This document shows positions 33,216 through 45,939 of a DNA stretch of 64,000 nucleotides, one piece after another (position 1 is the stretch's first letter; every line of letters begins with the position of its first letter). Below the pieces are notes generated by a model. The model searched no databases, had not been told where the DNA came from, and worked only from the letters and a program-made list of their open reading frames with translations. Origin of the DNA: Deroplatys truncata (lineage: Eukaryota; Arthropoda; Insecta; Mantodea; Mantidae); NCBI GenBank assembly GCA_030765065.1, contig CM060988.1, positions 202,490,565 to 202,554,564 on the forward strand, in the 5' to 3' direction. The position numbers and the translations under genes are program-made.

Positions 33216-33694
33216 ACAATTTACGATTAAGTATTGGAAAATTCAAATCAATAGTAACGAATATTGAATGTTATGCTTTATCTATATCTGCATTTTGCAT
33301 AGTAAATATTTGTATTGCCCTTATGGTTTACCAGCTATTCATCAGCATCATTCACTCCTTCTACCTATTGGTTTACACTTTTGTATTATTTGCATGATCC
33401 TGCCATTTAAATTCTGGATCCCCAACTCCCCTCTATTGTATTCGTTCCTTTTTTATCCAAGAGTCTGTAACCTGCAACCTCAATCTTTTTCTGTTGTGAG
33501 GCGGTCAGCATCCATAGGCCAATGTTGGAACAGCCAATAGTTTATCAACTTCCTTTATTACAATTTTCAAAACCTCCTGTTATCGCACCACATATTATTT
33601 GGAATTTATTTGCATATCTCTGTTGCTAATGCATGACAAATATATCACACACAATTAACACTTTATGGTCTGGTGTAGCATATTCTTTACAAAG
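33216..33694. other. Unassigned stretch
   Basis: A 90-codon open frame at 33268-33540 has no recognisable domain. The last bases TTACAAAG (33687-33694) are the left target duplication of the next SINE-B. Confidence 0.4.
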
Positions 33695-34005
33695 CAGTCG
33701 TCTTCCATGGTCTAGTGGTAGCATGCTAGCCTCTAGTTCCAGAGGTCGCGGGTTTAAATCCGGTGAGGACGATGGATTTTTTTTGGGGGGGCGTAAAAAT
33801 CCTTAGCATGGCTTCCTTCGGAAGGGAAGTAAAGCCTGTGGTCCCGTATCGTACATTTACGGCACGTAAAAGAACCTCAAGCCTGATAAAGAGGACTCTG
33901 AGCAAAATTTCCGCTCTTTCGCACCCAAAATAGAATGGGACGCTAAGGACCACATCAGTTAAAGAGAGTTCATAAATAAAACTCAATTTAATTTTAATTT
34001 TTTCG
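33695..34005 (+). mobile_element. SINE-B, plus orientation
   Basis: A full SINE-B copy with an 8-bp target duplication TTACAAAG (33687-33694 and 34006-34013). The tRNA-like head has GGTCTAGTGGTAGCATGCTA (A box) and GGTCGCGGGTTTAAATCC (B box). The body GCTTCCTTCGGAAGGGAAGT is intact, and the AT-rich tail CATAAATAAAACTCAATTTA is followed by TTTTAATT. The poly-T run in GATGGATTTTTTTTGGGGGG is expanded compared with other copies. Confidence 0.9.
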
Positions 34006-34013
34006 TTACAAAG

Positions 34014-34836
34014 GTGTTTTTTTTTTAGGTTTTATGACTTTTAATGGGCGTTTATTCCTAATTTAATATTAAACTAAGCTTCAAAAATAAAATTAGGCTG
34101 TTTATAGCTGTTTTAATTTGTAAAAATATTAATATTTTTGCAACAAAACTGTAAAACTTTGTTAACAATAAAGAGCAAACTCCATGCAACTGCAGTGAAG
34201 ACAAATGAGCATCCAAGCATGCCACGACACAGGCACATTTGATTGCACTCGAACTCGTCATGTTTAGCTTTGAATGGATCGCAGCTATTCGGTTGTGGTG
34301 CCAGTGACTGAGAGGAAGAGCGGCATATGTAGCAACATAATTTCGGCAATAACCATGTTTTGGTATGTTTTATAACCCACATATAGCACGGTGTAATTAA
34401 AATAGCACTTTTTCTTTTTGTTGCCACCGTACAACGCCATTAATACATATATAATGGGCACCCCGATTAAATAAAAATAATAAAACTTGTTCCATGTAAA
34501 GGGTTTTTAATGGAGGTGGTAATCTTCATGATGCTGAGTTATTGTGCTAGTATATAACTTAACATGCTCCACCTTTTCCCCACAAGAGTATAGGTTTTGT
34601 TTAAAGCGGCAGAGCCTGTGCAGGGATCGATCCCAGAGACTGCAAGTGGGGCGGAGTGCCCTAGTTTACCCGTGCCAGTTAGGCCAGACCTGGATGTCTG
34701 CTAATCTCAGACACGCGAATACCTTATGACGTCTCTGAAAATGATTGCCGGCCCTTGTCCAACAGAACGTTTCACAATTATGGAGTTTAAAGTAGTTTTT
34801 GATAAGCAACGTAAGTAGTCTCCTCCTCTCTTTTCC
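34014..34836. other. Unassigned stretch
   Basis: GGGATCGATCCC at about 34623 is palindromic and B-box-like but has no tRNA-like partner. Overlapping open frames of 67 and 104 codons on minus carry no known motif. Confidence 0.35.
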
Positions 34837-35117
34837 GTCGTTCTCCGCGATGTAGTGGTTACCTCTAGTTCCCGAGGTCGCGGGTCCAAACTCGGCGGAG
34901 GGCGATGGATTTTTTTCGGGCGTAAACATCCTTAGCATGCCTTCATTGGGAACGGGAGTAAAGCCGGCTGTCCCGTGTCGTAGATTTACGGCACGTAAAA
35001 GAAGCTCAAGCCTGATAAAGAGGCCTCTGAGCAACATTACCGGCCTTTCACGCCCAGTGTAGAATGGGACGCGAAGGACCATAGCAATTAAAGAGCGTCC
35101 ATAAATAAAACCCAAGT
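34837..35117 (+). mobile_element. SINE-B, plus orientation
   Basis: Head GTCGTTCTCCGCGATGTAGT, B box GGTCGCGGGTCCAAACTC, body GTAGATTTACGGCACGTAAA and CCTGATAAAGAGGCCTCTGA, tail CATAAATAAAACCCAAG. TTTTCC on both sides (34831-34836 and 35118-35123) is a probable short target duplication. It lies 0.8 kb from the previous copy in the same orientation. The 154-codon antisense frame is incidental. Confidence 0.85.
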
Positions 35118-35131
35118 TTTTCCTGTACATA

Positions 35132-35700
35132 ATCTTTACTTTCTCTAATATCTATCTATAGTAAGTAGACGAAGTATTATATTCCACCCAAAAATTCGAT
35201 ACCGACTTTTCACCAGAAATACACATTTTGAGACTCCTTGAATAAAAAAGGAAAAATTTTAGAAAAAGGTCCGCACGCACGCGTGTGTGTGGTGAACAGC
35301 ATAACTCAAAAAGAAAAATAGGTTAAACAACAACGTTGGTTTTTAAAAATCAGTATTTTCCAACGATGCGAAGATTTTCAAGAAAATCCCCCACCACAAA
35401 CTGCCCTTAACATGGAACAAAATGTTTCGTTATTAATTTTCTCAAAAATAGCTACAACGATTTTTACTAAAATACCATATGTTAAAATACGAGTATTTGC
35501 GTGATAAATAGAATGTATGTCTTGAATTTTCGGGGAATAGCCTGTGAATGACTTTTATATAATTAGTAAAGTGTAAGATGTATACAAAATCTTATTACAC
35601 AAAAAATGCAAATCTCGTTACAACACACAATTCATTGTGACAAGCATTTTCTAGATTATCTTTGTTATTAGTTTGAATTTTCAAATGCTTATAATTTTCG
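35132..35700 (+). repeat. DR repeat, plus orientation
   Basis: Starts TTTACTTTCTCTAATATCTA, with ATTCCACCCAAAAATTCGAT, GGTCCGCACGCACGCGTGTG, GAACAGCATAACTCAAAAAG, GGAACAAAATGTTTCGTTAT and GTCTTGAATTTTCGGGGAAT. The right end is missing after about 35700. Confidence 0.8.
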
Positions 35701-36477
35701 CAATCTGACTATACCTAGAACAAAATGTGTAGGTAATGAAAGTTTACTTCGAATAAGCTATTTTAACAATAGTTGCACAACAATTATGTGAATGCAACGC
35801 GTGAGATTTTTAATAACACAGTCTTACAAAACTCACTATTAACTATTTTTTATTGAACTGGGTAACTTCTCATAGTTTTTATTGTCATATAACATGGGAG
35901 TCTACAGTGTATATTAACATTTCTCAAAACTGTGCCTTTCTTCGTGTGAAATAATCTTGTTGATTTCACATCTTCATCTTGTTGAATATACAGGATGGAC
36001 TGTACAATACCTGCAAAACTAAGCGTTGTAGAAAGAAATGTCTTTAATAAAAGCTGTTGATATTATGGGGGAAAGTAAATGCCATTAGTCGTGTTTTGTT
36101 TGGAGGACGTTGTGATGATCAGTTTAGGGTCAATTTAAATTTTATCCCACTTCTCGATATTTTTGCAGCTTCCTTCTTTTGCTTTCTAAGTGTAGGTATT
36201 GCAACAAGAGACGACACTTAAAAATAAAATTTGATTTAAAATTATGTAAATGTATTGCTTATGTCCAATAACAAGAGAAAGGGGCAGAAATGTACAATTA
36301 CGGTGTTAAAACAGTATTCACGTTTTCCTATTGGAATTACCGTCAATCGTCAATTGCAGCTTCAAGATCGCTGAATAGGCAAAGTATTCAGAAAATATGC
36401 AATTACTAACATTTTGTGAGCAAATTTATTTCAAAGTTTACTTCAGTTATGAAAATAGTTGTAATATCGCTGCAGTC
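35701..36477. other. Unassigned AT-rich stretch
   Basis: No recognised content. Confidence 0.4.
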
Positions 36478-36850
36478 ATCCAAAAAGTCGATACCAAGAT
36501 TTCACTGGAAATATACGTTTTGAGAAAAAGGCCCGTGCGTGTGTGTCTGTAAACGGAATAGTCGCATAAATACCTAACTTGGTATTTAGGTTCACAACCT
36601 TCCAAAGATGCGACACCAACATTTTCAAATCCCTCAAACCCAAGCTGCCTTTCGAAATTGTTATTACCAAAGTGGATCTAACGATTTCTATTCAAGATAT
36701 TTATGTGACAAATACAATGTATATGTTGAATTTTCTGGGAATACGCTACGAAGTCCACCTCATTCTGCACAATCTTGGTAAACGAACGCTACTACACAGC
36801 AAACGTACATCTCTTTAGACACACAATTTATTTCTTTTTCTTCAAATGTT
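36478..36850 (+). repeat. DR repeat, plus orientation, partial
   Basis: CATCCAAAAAGTCGATACCA, GATTTCACTGGAAATATACG, TTCCAAAGATGCGACACCAA, ATTTTCTGGGAATACGCTAC and CACACAATTTATTTC are in order. Both ends are lost. Confidence 0.75.
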
Positions 36851-37514
36851 TACTCTGATCTTTGTAGGACTTGGGTCAAGGATGGGTGGTCAGCCCAATG
36901 CCTGGTATGGAGGCGAATAACAAGGAAATGAAACGTACGGATGATAGGAAATTTCCGGAGCAAATTATCCAACCCAGCAATCGCCTGCGAAAAAACCTTT
37001 GTCAACAATTGTTCCTAACATCTTCTTCCCCACTCTAGGGGCCCACCCCCCGTTTCGGATTCTTTATTCTGTGACTCAATGCTCCTCTACGGTTGTAAGT
37101 CCTGGAGGGTGTAAGCCGGCTAATTAAGTAACTTTGCATACCCACTAATAAACAACAGTGAGTAGAGAAGTAACACATTATATGTATTGCAATATTTTAT
37201 TGGATTAATGCGTTGTTTCAGTGTACTGTATTCATTTTCAATCTGTACTCTGTAGTACTTATATATGTCTCACCTCATCATAATAAATTATTATTATGAA
37301 AATCCGGAGCTCCGTTAATTTGGGGACACTCCTCTCTTGGTGGCTACGAACATCTCGAGTTACGTGAGTGAAATTGTCAAAACACGCGACACTAATACTA
37401 AAGTTGGCAAGTGAAAGTTGATTAACAATAGTTGTCGGAACGTTATGGTACCTGCCTGCCTCGTGTTTCTCTACTGTTTTTTTGTCGCTTTATAAGGTGT
37501 ACAAATACCTTTTA
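36851..37514. other. Unassigned stretch
   Basis: About 36860-37130 is more GC-rich than its flanks (GGGGCCCACCCCCCGTTTCG near 37040) but matches no family here. A short ATT run lies near 37290. Confidence 0.35.
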
Positions 37515-37895
37515 CTTTCTCTAGCACAAGTTACAATTTAAGTGTAGCATCTTCCATAGATAAGAAAATCCCTCATTCCAAACTACCCTTTACGTGCAAC
37601 ATTTTTATTTTCTCAAAAGCGGCTCTAGCGATTTTTATTAAAATACCACATTGTGACAAATCTTGAATTTCCTGGGAACAGTCTGCGAAGTCCCCTTCAT
37701 TCGAATGACTTTTGACATAACTGGTAAACTGTAAGAGATAGACAATGTCTTATTATACAAAAGAATATAACACACAATTTGTTAACATTAACCATTTCCG
37801 AGATATTCGTTGCTATTGGTTTGAAATTTGAATTTGAAAGCCGGCATACAGCGACCCACTTTTTAAAGATACCACGAGTGGTGATAGCTTTCCCC
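37515..37895 (+). repeat. DR repeat, plus orientation, internally deleted
   Basis: TTTACTTTCTCTAGCACAAG, AAGAAAATCCCTCATTCCAA, CTACCCTTTACGTGCAACAT, GAATTTCCTGGGAACAGTCTGCGAAGTCC, CCATTTCCGAGATATTCGTT and CATACAGCGACCCACTTTTT. The GT-run region is absent. Confidence 0.75.
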
Positions 37896-39570
37896 CATAA
37901 TTTAATTGAGCTTAACCAGTGCTTGTCAGGATAATTATTTCGGGAATGACAGCAACCATGAGAAGAAAATTATAAGCACGAGGGGATTCGATAAGATGCC
38001 ATATTTTAATACTTCTGTTTCATCTCGTATTAAATGCGGCGCTAGATCTTGTACCACTTCCTTCACATCTCGTCATGTTTACAGTTTCTACCAAGCTCCA
38101 ATAGTGATGCATGAGAATAGGCTTCCTAGGTCCACAGTCCAATCCAAGCAAAGATTACAGGCATAAAAAAAAGGAATTTGAGCACCATGCTTTAAAACTG
38201 TCGATTAGTTTCGAAGCATCAACACGCTCGCGTTTAACACCAAGTAGACAGAGAAATAAGCTTTGGTGTGAATGTTGTTTCACTTACACTACGTCATGGA
38301 TGTCGATAGGCACGGCATTCTTTCTTTCCGGGATAGCGTTTCTACTTCGATGTAAGTATACCTATTCTGTCTGCAAAAATCCCGCTAGAGTTTTCACATT
38401 ACTACACTCCTGAAATGCAGTTGAAGCAAATGTTATTGCTTATTCTGCTAATCAAGCAGTATAGTGGGGGAGGAGTAAGCAGAAGTATCAAGCTTAACAT
38501 TCTACTTTCAATTAAGCAAAAGCATAATACTATATTTTATGTTTCAAAGTGCTACTGATAGTGAAATAACATGTTCTGGAGTGACATGGCTAGCATAATT
38601 ACATCCGCTTGCCTTTTAACCCTGCTATTTATCTATTTATGAGTAACAGAAGTAGATACAAAAATAAGAAAGTTTCGTAAGAATGACTTTTAGATTAGCT
38701 ATGAAAATACATATCAAGACGCCAAGCAACTGTTACACACCACATTATTTATTTATGAAGGGTGCTACTTGACAGTAGCGAGGAGAGATATCAGTTTGAA
38801 AATTGAATTAAACATGTTTAACGTCTTGCATATTGTTATTATTTTAAAACAATGTTTCGTTTCTCTGTGCAAACCACTTTAATCCACCATGCTATACAAA
38901 CTTCGCAACCTAAATACTAGTAATCCATCGCTGCGATGCTTGCATGTCTTCTTTAACTTGGAATGATATGACCACGGCTTCATCACGCAGTAAAGCAGAC
39001 CAATAAGTTGAGTATCCATTAGAACGTCTTCTTCCGTTTTCAATATACACTTGTATTATTTCAGTTTATTTATATCCATCATCTGCAATACAACCATTGG
39101 TGCCATCCAAGCAAACCTACAAATGATTTTAAAATAATTACTCTGATTTCCGTTTTGTATGTCGCATGAAATTAAAATCGGCAAGTCTCGGGAAACATTT
39201 TCTGTACTTTAGCAAGAGCATACATATCGGCCCTCAACAACTGTTAACTAGATTTTCCATGCACCAGCTGTTTCAACGTCACGCTTACAGTCACAACAGG
39301 ATACTTCGGTGCTTGTAAAGAAATCAATTATTAAACAACTCGTCGTGCAAGTCAGGAAAACCACAATTACAAATAGTGCTGAACTGCAGCGTGAAGGGGA
39401 TCAACGAAGACCTTCGCCCAAAGAATAAGCGCTAGTGACCGTACACATGAAACAACTCATGAACCGCTCGCTGCAACTATGAAGCTGGTATTTCAAAATT
39501 AAGAATGCTTTATATGGATAGCCAGTTAAACATGTTTATGTTGGTTCATTTTTCAAAAATTCCTGAATAC
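37896..39570. other. Unassigned stretch
   Basis: Two overlapping open frames (86 and 100 codons, 37906-38413) show no recognised domain. No repeats were identified. Confidence 0.35.
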
Positions 39571-40053
39571 TGTGGCGGTCGCCTCTGGCTGCTTAGCCCG
39601 CCTTCGGCAAGGCGTGGTTTCGGCGCCGGATGACGTGTGTGTTGATTAGTGACAGGGAGGGAGAGGTGCTCTCAGATTGTCGAACTGTCCGAACTAGTAT
39701 TACGACAGGGGTAGAAATATCCAGAGATCCCCACCCTTTTGGCTTCATGAAAATCTTCTTGAAAATCTCTGGGTTCGATTAAGTTCTATTCTGTTGTTTC
39801 CTCAGCAGGTTCTTGCAGCATGCGGGGAGAAGTTGAGTCCTGAGTTCGACCATTAGCGAGCAACTGGGAGAGAAAAGACTAAGTGCTACATGTAGGAAAA
39901 GAGAAATAGTGACTAGACAAATAACGGACTAACTTATAATGTTGTGAACACACCTAAATTTAACGCCCTGCACACATTTAGGATCTTGCTCACTGCTGCC
40001 AAATTTAGTTTTATGGATGTTATTTATATTTACACGGTAACGCAGCTCCCACA
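39571..40053. mobile_element. Possible LTR (solo or degenerate)
   Basis: A 483-bp segment beginning TGTGGCGGTCGCCTC and ending GCAGCTCCCACA, so the ends are the inverted pair TGTGG/CCACA, a typical LTR terminus. Its first 130 bp are GC-rich in an AT-rich setting. The bases after it (AATTGAGCGCCCCGAAATAA) might be a primer-binding region but do not begin with TGG. No matching 4-5 bp target duplication and no gag-pol sequence are seen. Confidence 0.35.
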
Positions 40054-43000
40054 AATTGAGCGCCCCGAAATAATAAAATAAACGTTAATTTATGTACATC
40101 TAGTATTATGTAGGTCTATTCCTCCAGAGCAATCTCACAAGACATTTTCATTTTTCTAGAGCAAATCAAAGCTCCAGCAAGATTTAATTAGGCACACTGT
40201 GGATAAAATGTAAGAAATTATATGACGCTTATTTTTATGAAAAAGTAATAAAATAGCTATAGACACTCGCTTTAAAAAGGTCTGCAAGGTATCAAAGAAA
40301 GTAGAATTAATGAATATGGAATGGTACGATTAATTTCAGTTTCCTATGCTGCCTCTGTGGTCAAGTGGTCAGCGTTCTGGGTTCTGAACTCAGAGGTCCC
40401 GGGGATTTTTTCCCTATCATTTAGAGAGTCTGTGAATGTGTATGATAGTTAAATGAATTAAATCAAAATTAAGAAAACCTACAGTACAGCGAGCAAAGGC
40501 ATCATCAATTCTTTCTCAAGCCACAGAAATGATCACACGAGTTAAAAATGACAGACTATGCGAATAAATACACAAATAAAGATGTTTTGTTTCCCTTTAT
40601 AAAACTATATTCTACGTTTTGCAGTTAGAAAAACTTTCTCATTTATTTTAAACGCTACCATCAGCTGTTTAAAAGCCTGTTTTTAAGTAATGCTATATAA
40701 ACAAGAGCGTAAATGTACACATAGCATTAAATAGCAGATGCGTTGGCAACATTGTGTTAAGGAAACAATTCGATTTCAAACAAATTACATCTACTAACTC
40801 TCCCGTCGTATAGTATCAGTTTGCAAGTCTACGTGGTGGAGTTTTACTTTTATATCTACGAGATTTCCTTTTGTGACGATATAAGGAGTGCCCACACTAT
40901 TCTGGCGCATGTCAGTGGACACGAGATAGTTTAAGGGCATTCAATACTGAATTTTCGACATTTGGAAAAAAAATCACGATTTTAAAATTTTCATACACTA
41001 TTCCATCATACGCTGTCTTATTCGAAGTTCAAGTTAGCTTTTTAAACTCGATTGACGAATTCATTTCATTTACCTCCCCATGCAATTATTGTACTATGAT
41101 CTAGAGGACCCTCCCCAGTACCCCTTGTAACTGTAATTTGGCACATTTCTATTAGGCTATTTCTAATAATGGATTAAGAATCCCTGACATTCACACAAAA
41201 GATGTGAAACATCTGACTTCCTTATTCTCACCCAACAGTCTTCAAGTTCTGGAAACGCTGCATAGCCTATAAGTGGTGGAACAATCATCGGTCGGAATAG
41301 TAGGAATTTTTTCTAGTTAATTGCAGTAAATGAAATTTTAAAGCTTTGTAGCTTCTCTTTGGTCCCTTAGTTATTTGATAACATAAAAGCTAATAGATTT
41401 CACATAATGAGGAAACCCTTAACATATACAACAAAATTGTGATGAAGCTGGTGAATATGGAGATTCCGCACTCCAGGCCACCAAGTTAACCTCTTTGGAA
41501 AAGAAGCATAGTCTGCGACCATCGAGAAAAATGTCTTTATTGTGTTTCGATTTTAAGGTTCTATTTTCTCATTCCCACTGTTGGTAGCATTGGTTAGTAT
41601 TCTGTGTCGTCATCTGACAACTGACACACTGGTGATTTGATTTTAAATGACACAAGTTATTATTTATACTATGTGTTAATACATATTTCGAGGTTACGTG
41701 TTTTGTGAGTTAAATTCATAACCTCTGATTGCAGAATGAGGTCAGCTTCCTAATTTTTGGTAGTTTTTAAGCACAGTTATGACAGAATTACATAAAGTGA
41801 ATGTGACAATAGGTCGTAAAGTCGGGAAAGTTACTTGTGGGTTGTAATTAAGAGCGTAACACCTGCCTCTTCCGGTTCCTAGTTGGGTACACGCACTTTA
41901 GTGGCCTGTTACAGCTCCATACACAATAACGTACCTGTGCTCCCAAGTTTCTTATATTACCTGTTTCACTTAAGGACGATACTAGCGTTTAATGATGCCT
42001 CCTCCGTCATTTGTTTCCGATTGCATGAGATTCAAAACAAAGCGTAACTTTAAGATTTGGCCAAGCACTTATTTAGTTTGTTTTAAAAATATGTACTTAT
42101 CCGCCAAAAGTTGGCATGTTTATTCTGTTACTAATTCAGCAGTTGGTACTAATGTGTAGGGACTATAGAATATTACTTTTGCTATGCGTATGATGTGTGA
42201 AATAGTGTGGCTTTCATTCAATATTCTCAAAACCTTTTGCGTTTTACAAATTTCTAATTCGAAACAGATTGCATGAATAGCAAAAAGAAGTATGAAGTTT
42301 ATAACACTTTGCACATCACCAATTCCGATGTTGAACTACTCACAGAAACAGGGGTTATTCTAGCCACGTTAGGTTATTCGCAATACGCATGTAAGATACG
42401 AAATATTCTAACGACCCGGGGATGTAAGTTAAGAGGTACAGCAATCGCTAGGTATCTTGTTAGCGGTTAATAAAGTAACGGAGACGGTCACATCATTCAC
42501 TGCATGTGCATTGGTATCGCTTATCGGGAACTGGTACCTCAAATCAATCTCCTCCGCAAGAGATAGTGAGTGGCATTGTCGATCTAATATACCACCTGGC
42601 GAGACAATAATGTGTGTTAGGTGTTAAATTTCTCTTCTCTAGAATATCTAAGTTATTATATGCTTAATTTCAGTCACCTTATGTTGGCATTTGCTATATC
42701 GGCATCAAGTGATGTTTATATTCAGGATCCCATATCACTCAGTGTTTAGTATGATCTAGAATTGCAAAACGAGTAAACGCATGAAAACCAGTTCAATGTT
42801 GACACAGCTAGCGAAACTTCTTTTAGATTGCATCAAATAACAAAGTGTCATCGTTCATACTGAAGCATAGTTACAATTAATCGTTAATGGTAACTGCGAA
42901 CGTGATAACCATGATAACAAATAACTTAATAGTCAGTGGTAACCGTTAATGCACCGTAACTGGGACAGTTATAACTGTTAACCGAAAATAACTGCCTATC

Positions 43001-43799
43001 ATATACCTAAGAGTAGCTGTCCATGCCTTGAGCTCTTTATTCCATTTTAAAGGTCTTCGGACCAGTGCGTAAGTACCTCGGCTTATTATATACTTGGTTG
43101 CTTCTTATTCACTCGTGACGACGACCGGCGTGGCGACGTTCTGTATCGGGTACCGTAACCTGCCCCTGCTGACCTCAATTCGGTTAGTTTAAATATCCTA
43201 GAGGCGTTAGTGCTGTTATTCTAGATTTATCACTTACCCTAATTTCAACACTTGCTCACATGGGGTTCGTTCCCAGGCTTGAGATGCTACAACATTACAC
43301 ATAGATTTTTATGGTTAATGAGCCCATGGGCAGAAAAAAAGAAGGTTCGTGCATTTCTAAATATATTCCATTCGATAACCCACTTGGGAAAATGCAATAA
43401 CCAATATTTCGTAAACGCCTAATGCTACGAAAAAGTTTAATGAGTTTATCTCTTATGGCTTCTCAATGATACAGAATAAGACTTCACGACAGTGATCATG
43501 GCAGTATCACAATCAAATCCGCAAGTTTTCATGCGAACATTTAAAACACTCTGCAGGGCTTTGGTTTGTGGCACACCCTCACGACGATAGTTGTGTTATT
43601 GCAGAGGATAGAGACTCGAAGCCCCGACCCGCAGCTGTTTGCGCAGAGTACAGACTTCAAAACAACTTTTCAATTTTCTCGTGAAGAAATGCGCACAAAC
43701 AACTCCCCCTCTTCTGTGACGTCACAGTTAACCCAGCTGTGTCTTCTACAGAATATCGCCATTAAAGCTCTGAGCGCATTACATTTACATTAGATTGCG
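40054..43799. other. Unassigned stretch, 3.7 kb
   Basis: The longest unassigned interval. Noted inside: a tRNA-like fragment (40350-40412), a cluster of TAAC/GTTA motifs (42878-43012) and TGTGACGTCACA, a palindromic CRE, near 43717. No open frame with recognisable coding content, and no reverse transcriptase or transposase motif. Confidence 0.4.
40350..40412 (+). mobile_element. tRNA-like SINE head fragment
   Basis: GCCTCTGTGGTCAAGTGGTCAGC matches a tRNA-type A box and D arm. TTCTGGGTTCTGAACTCAGAGGTCCCGGGG follows as an anticodon-arm-like hairpin. The B box that should come next is absent. It is a truncated SINE, not a functional tRNA. Confidence 0.45.
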
Positions 43800-44290
43800 T
43801 CTTTCTCTACAAAAGATTACCTTTCTATCAAAATGTTTGCCCAAATAGTTTCATTACACATTTCATTGTATGATATCGCGGGCAACAAAGCACTTCAGAA
43901 AATAAAGAAATATTGCAGAGTTCAAACTAATATATTGGAAATGGTTAATGCCCAAAAATTATTCGTGCAGTAAATTTTTGACTGGGTCAAAATTATACAA
44001 AAGTCATTCAGAATGAAGAAGCCTTCACAGAAAATTGAAGATGTGCATTTTATCTGGAATGTAAATATGTTAGAGCAATTTTTGAGCAAATCGGAAATGA
44101 GAAAACATTTTCCATATAAAGGAAGAGTGTGAATTTTCTTGAAAATGTTGCGTCACACGCTTGGAAGACGCTCAACTTAAATACCAAGTTCAGTATTAGT
44201 TATACTGTTCACACACACTAATTCAGAGCACCTCAAAACATGCATTTTCAGTAAAATCTCAGTATCAGATTCTTCCTAGTAGAGAAAGCA
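43800..44290 (-). repeat. DR repeat, minus orientation
   Basis: CTTTCTCTACAAAAGATTAC, AGTTTCATTACACATTTCAT, ATATTGGAAATGGTTAATGC, CATTCAGAATGAAGAAGCCTTC, ATGTGCATTTTATCTGGAAT and CAAAACATGCATTTTCAGTA. Confidence 0.8.
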
Positions 44291-44484
44291 AGATAGTTGC
44301 AGTATAATGTTTGAACTCTTGACCTCACATTACGGTAGAATGATTTGATTCGCTGCACGGTTTTATCACTCTGTGTGTTCACTTTTTATCTCATCGTCTC
44401 ACACGTAAAAGGCTTCGCTGGCTTTTATCGTGTCACAAAGCGATGCTGAGATATGAAACGTCAGAAAATTAACACAATGCTGTA

Positions 44485-44860
44485 ACGTGTTACATTCGCA
44501 TCACTTTCTCTACCCACTACTATTAACTGAAACATTTCGTTGTAGGCACAAGAATGACGTCAAGTCAAATGTTTAAAAACCGGGTAGCTATATTATCTGA
44601 CTTTGAATTTTCATACTCTTTGGATAACATCGCGAGAAATAAGCATTTAAAATGGGATTAATATTGGAAAATACAAAGAGTAAGGAGTATCTAGGAAATG
44701 GTTAGAGTCACAAAATTTACAAAAAGTCTTTACAATGAAGAGGACTTCGCATTTTATTTGTAATTACATGGCATTTTAATAAGAATCGTTGGAGGCATCT
44801 TTGAGAAAATCAAAATTATTGAGACATTTTCCATGTAAATGGTAGTTTGGGGTGTCTTGT
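44485..44860 (-). repeat. DR repeat, minus orientation, partial
   Basis: GTTACATTCGCATCACTTTC, CTCTTTGGATAACATCGCGAGAAATAAG, GTATCTAGGAAATGGTTAG, TTACAATGAAGAGGACTTCG, CATTTTCCATGTAAATGGTAGTTTGGGG. It faces the next plus-oriented copy. Confidence 0.8.
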
Positions 44861-44969
44861 AAGACACGTATCTTTGTGGGGGAGGGTTTTGGTCTACTGG
44901 CTCTAAGCACGGGGTGCAACATCTAGCGCCGCATAATACGAGATAAACAGTCATGCTTCTTGCTTATTA

Positions 44970-45735
44970 CTTTCTCAACCACGCAGAGAAAGAATTGCAT
45001 TCCGCCCAAAAATTCGATATCGAGACTTTACAGAAAATACGTGTTTGAGGACCCCTGAATCCAGAAAAAGCATTCTGTGTGTGTCTGAGAACAACATAAC
45101 TCAAAAACAAAACTTTGGTTAAATACCTCACTTTCCACTTAAATTCAATATCTTCCAAAGATACGACACATAGATTGCCAAGAAAATCCCTTCATCTCCA
45201 ATACTCTATACATAGAACATTTTTTATTATCTAAAAGTGGCTCTAATGATTTTGATTAAAATATCACACATTAAAGATATTTACATGACAAATAAAATGT
45301 ATATGTTGACTTTTCTGGGAATAGCCTGTGAAGTCCTCTTCATTCCTAAGGACTTTTGTATCATCTTGTATAACTGGTAAACATTAAACAAAAGACAAAA
45401 ACGTAGATCTTCTTAAAACACACAATTTATTTCAAACTTATCTTTGCGGCATCAGCCATTTCCGAAATATCCGTTATTAATTGTTCGAATTGTTCAATAC
45501 TTAGCCATTATTTTGAAGTCGTGCCAACATTCACTTGTTTCTCGCAATGTCATGGAAACAGTTGTGAATTTTAAGCCAGCATATAGCGTCCAGTTGTTAA
45601 ACATTTGACTATCGCTGTTCTCTTTGTGTCTATAACGACATGTGTAATGTAGCTGTTTCTGCAAAGGTTTATTTCGATTCAAATGAAGTAAGAATAATTT
45701 GTATGCCATTTAAAAAACGATAGAGGGTAGAGAAT
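44970..45735 (+). repeat. DR repeat, plus orientation, near full length
   Basis: TTACTTTCTCAACCACGCAG, GAATTGCATTCCGCCCAAAA, GTGTGTGTCTGAGAACAACA, CTTCCAAAGATACGACACAT, TCTGGGAATAGCCTGTGAAG, AGCCATTTCCGAAATATCCG, CTCGCAATGTCATGGAAACA, CATTTGACTATCGCTGTTCT, ending GATAGAGGGTAGAGAATG. Confidence 0.85.
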
Positions 45736-45939
45736 GTACGTACCCTTGCTGCTGAGGAAGCCGATACTCCAAGGGTACAAGTCCGCTGCTGAGGGAACTT
45801 CTGCAGGCGCCGTACCGAAAGCACGAAACATCTCGCGAGCACTGACTGGCTGCGGCCGTACCTGGTGAAAGTGCGAGCTAGTGGGGGAACATTGTCACAA
45901 CACCGTTATTACATAAACAATGCTCGTGCTCGCCTATAG
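45736..45939. other. GC-rich 200-bp insert between DR pieces
   Basis: Clearly more GC-rich than its surroundings (GCAGGCGCCGTACCGAAAGC, GACTGGCTGCGGCCGTACCT). No coding, tRNA-like or TIR-like feature and no target duplication recognised. Confidence 0.35.

Noticed and set aside
37906..38413. Two overlapping frames of 86 and 100 codons as a possible small gene
   Set aside because: No domain, no start context or splice evidence, and composition matches the flanking non-coding DNA.
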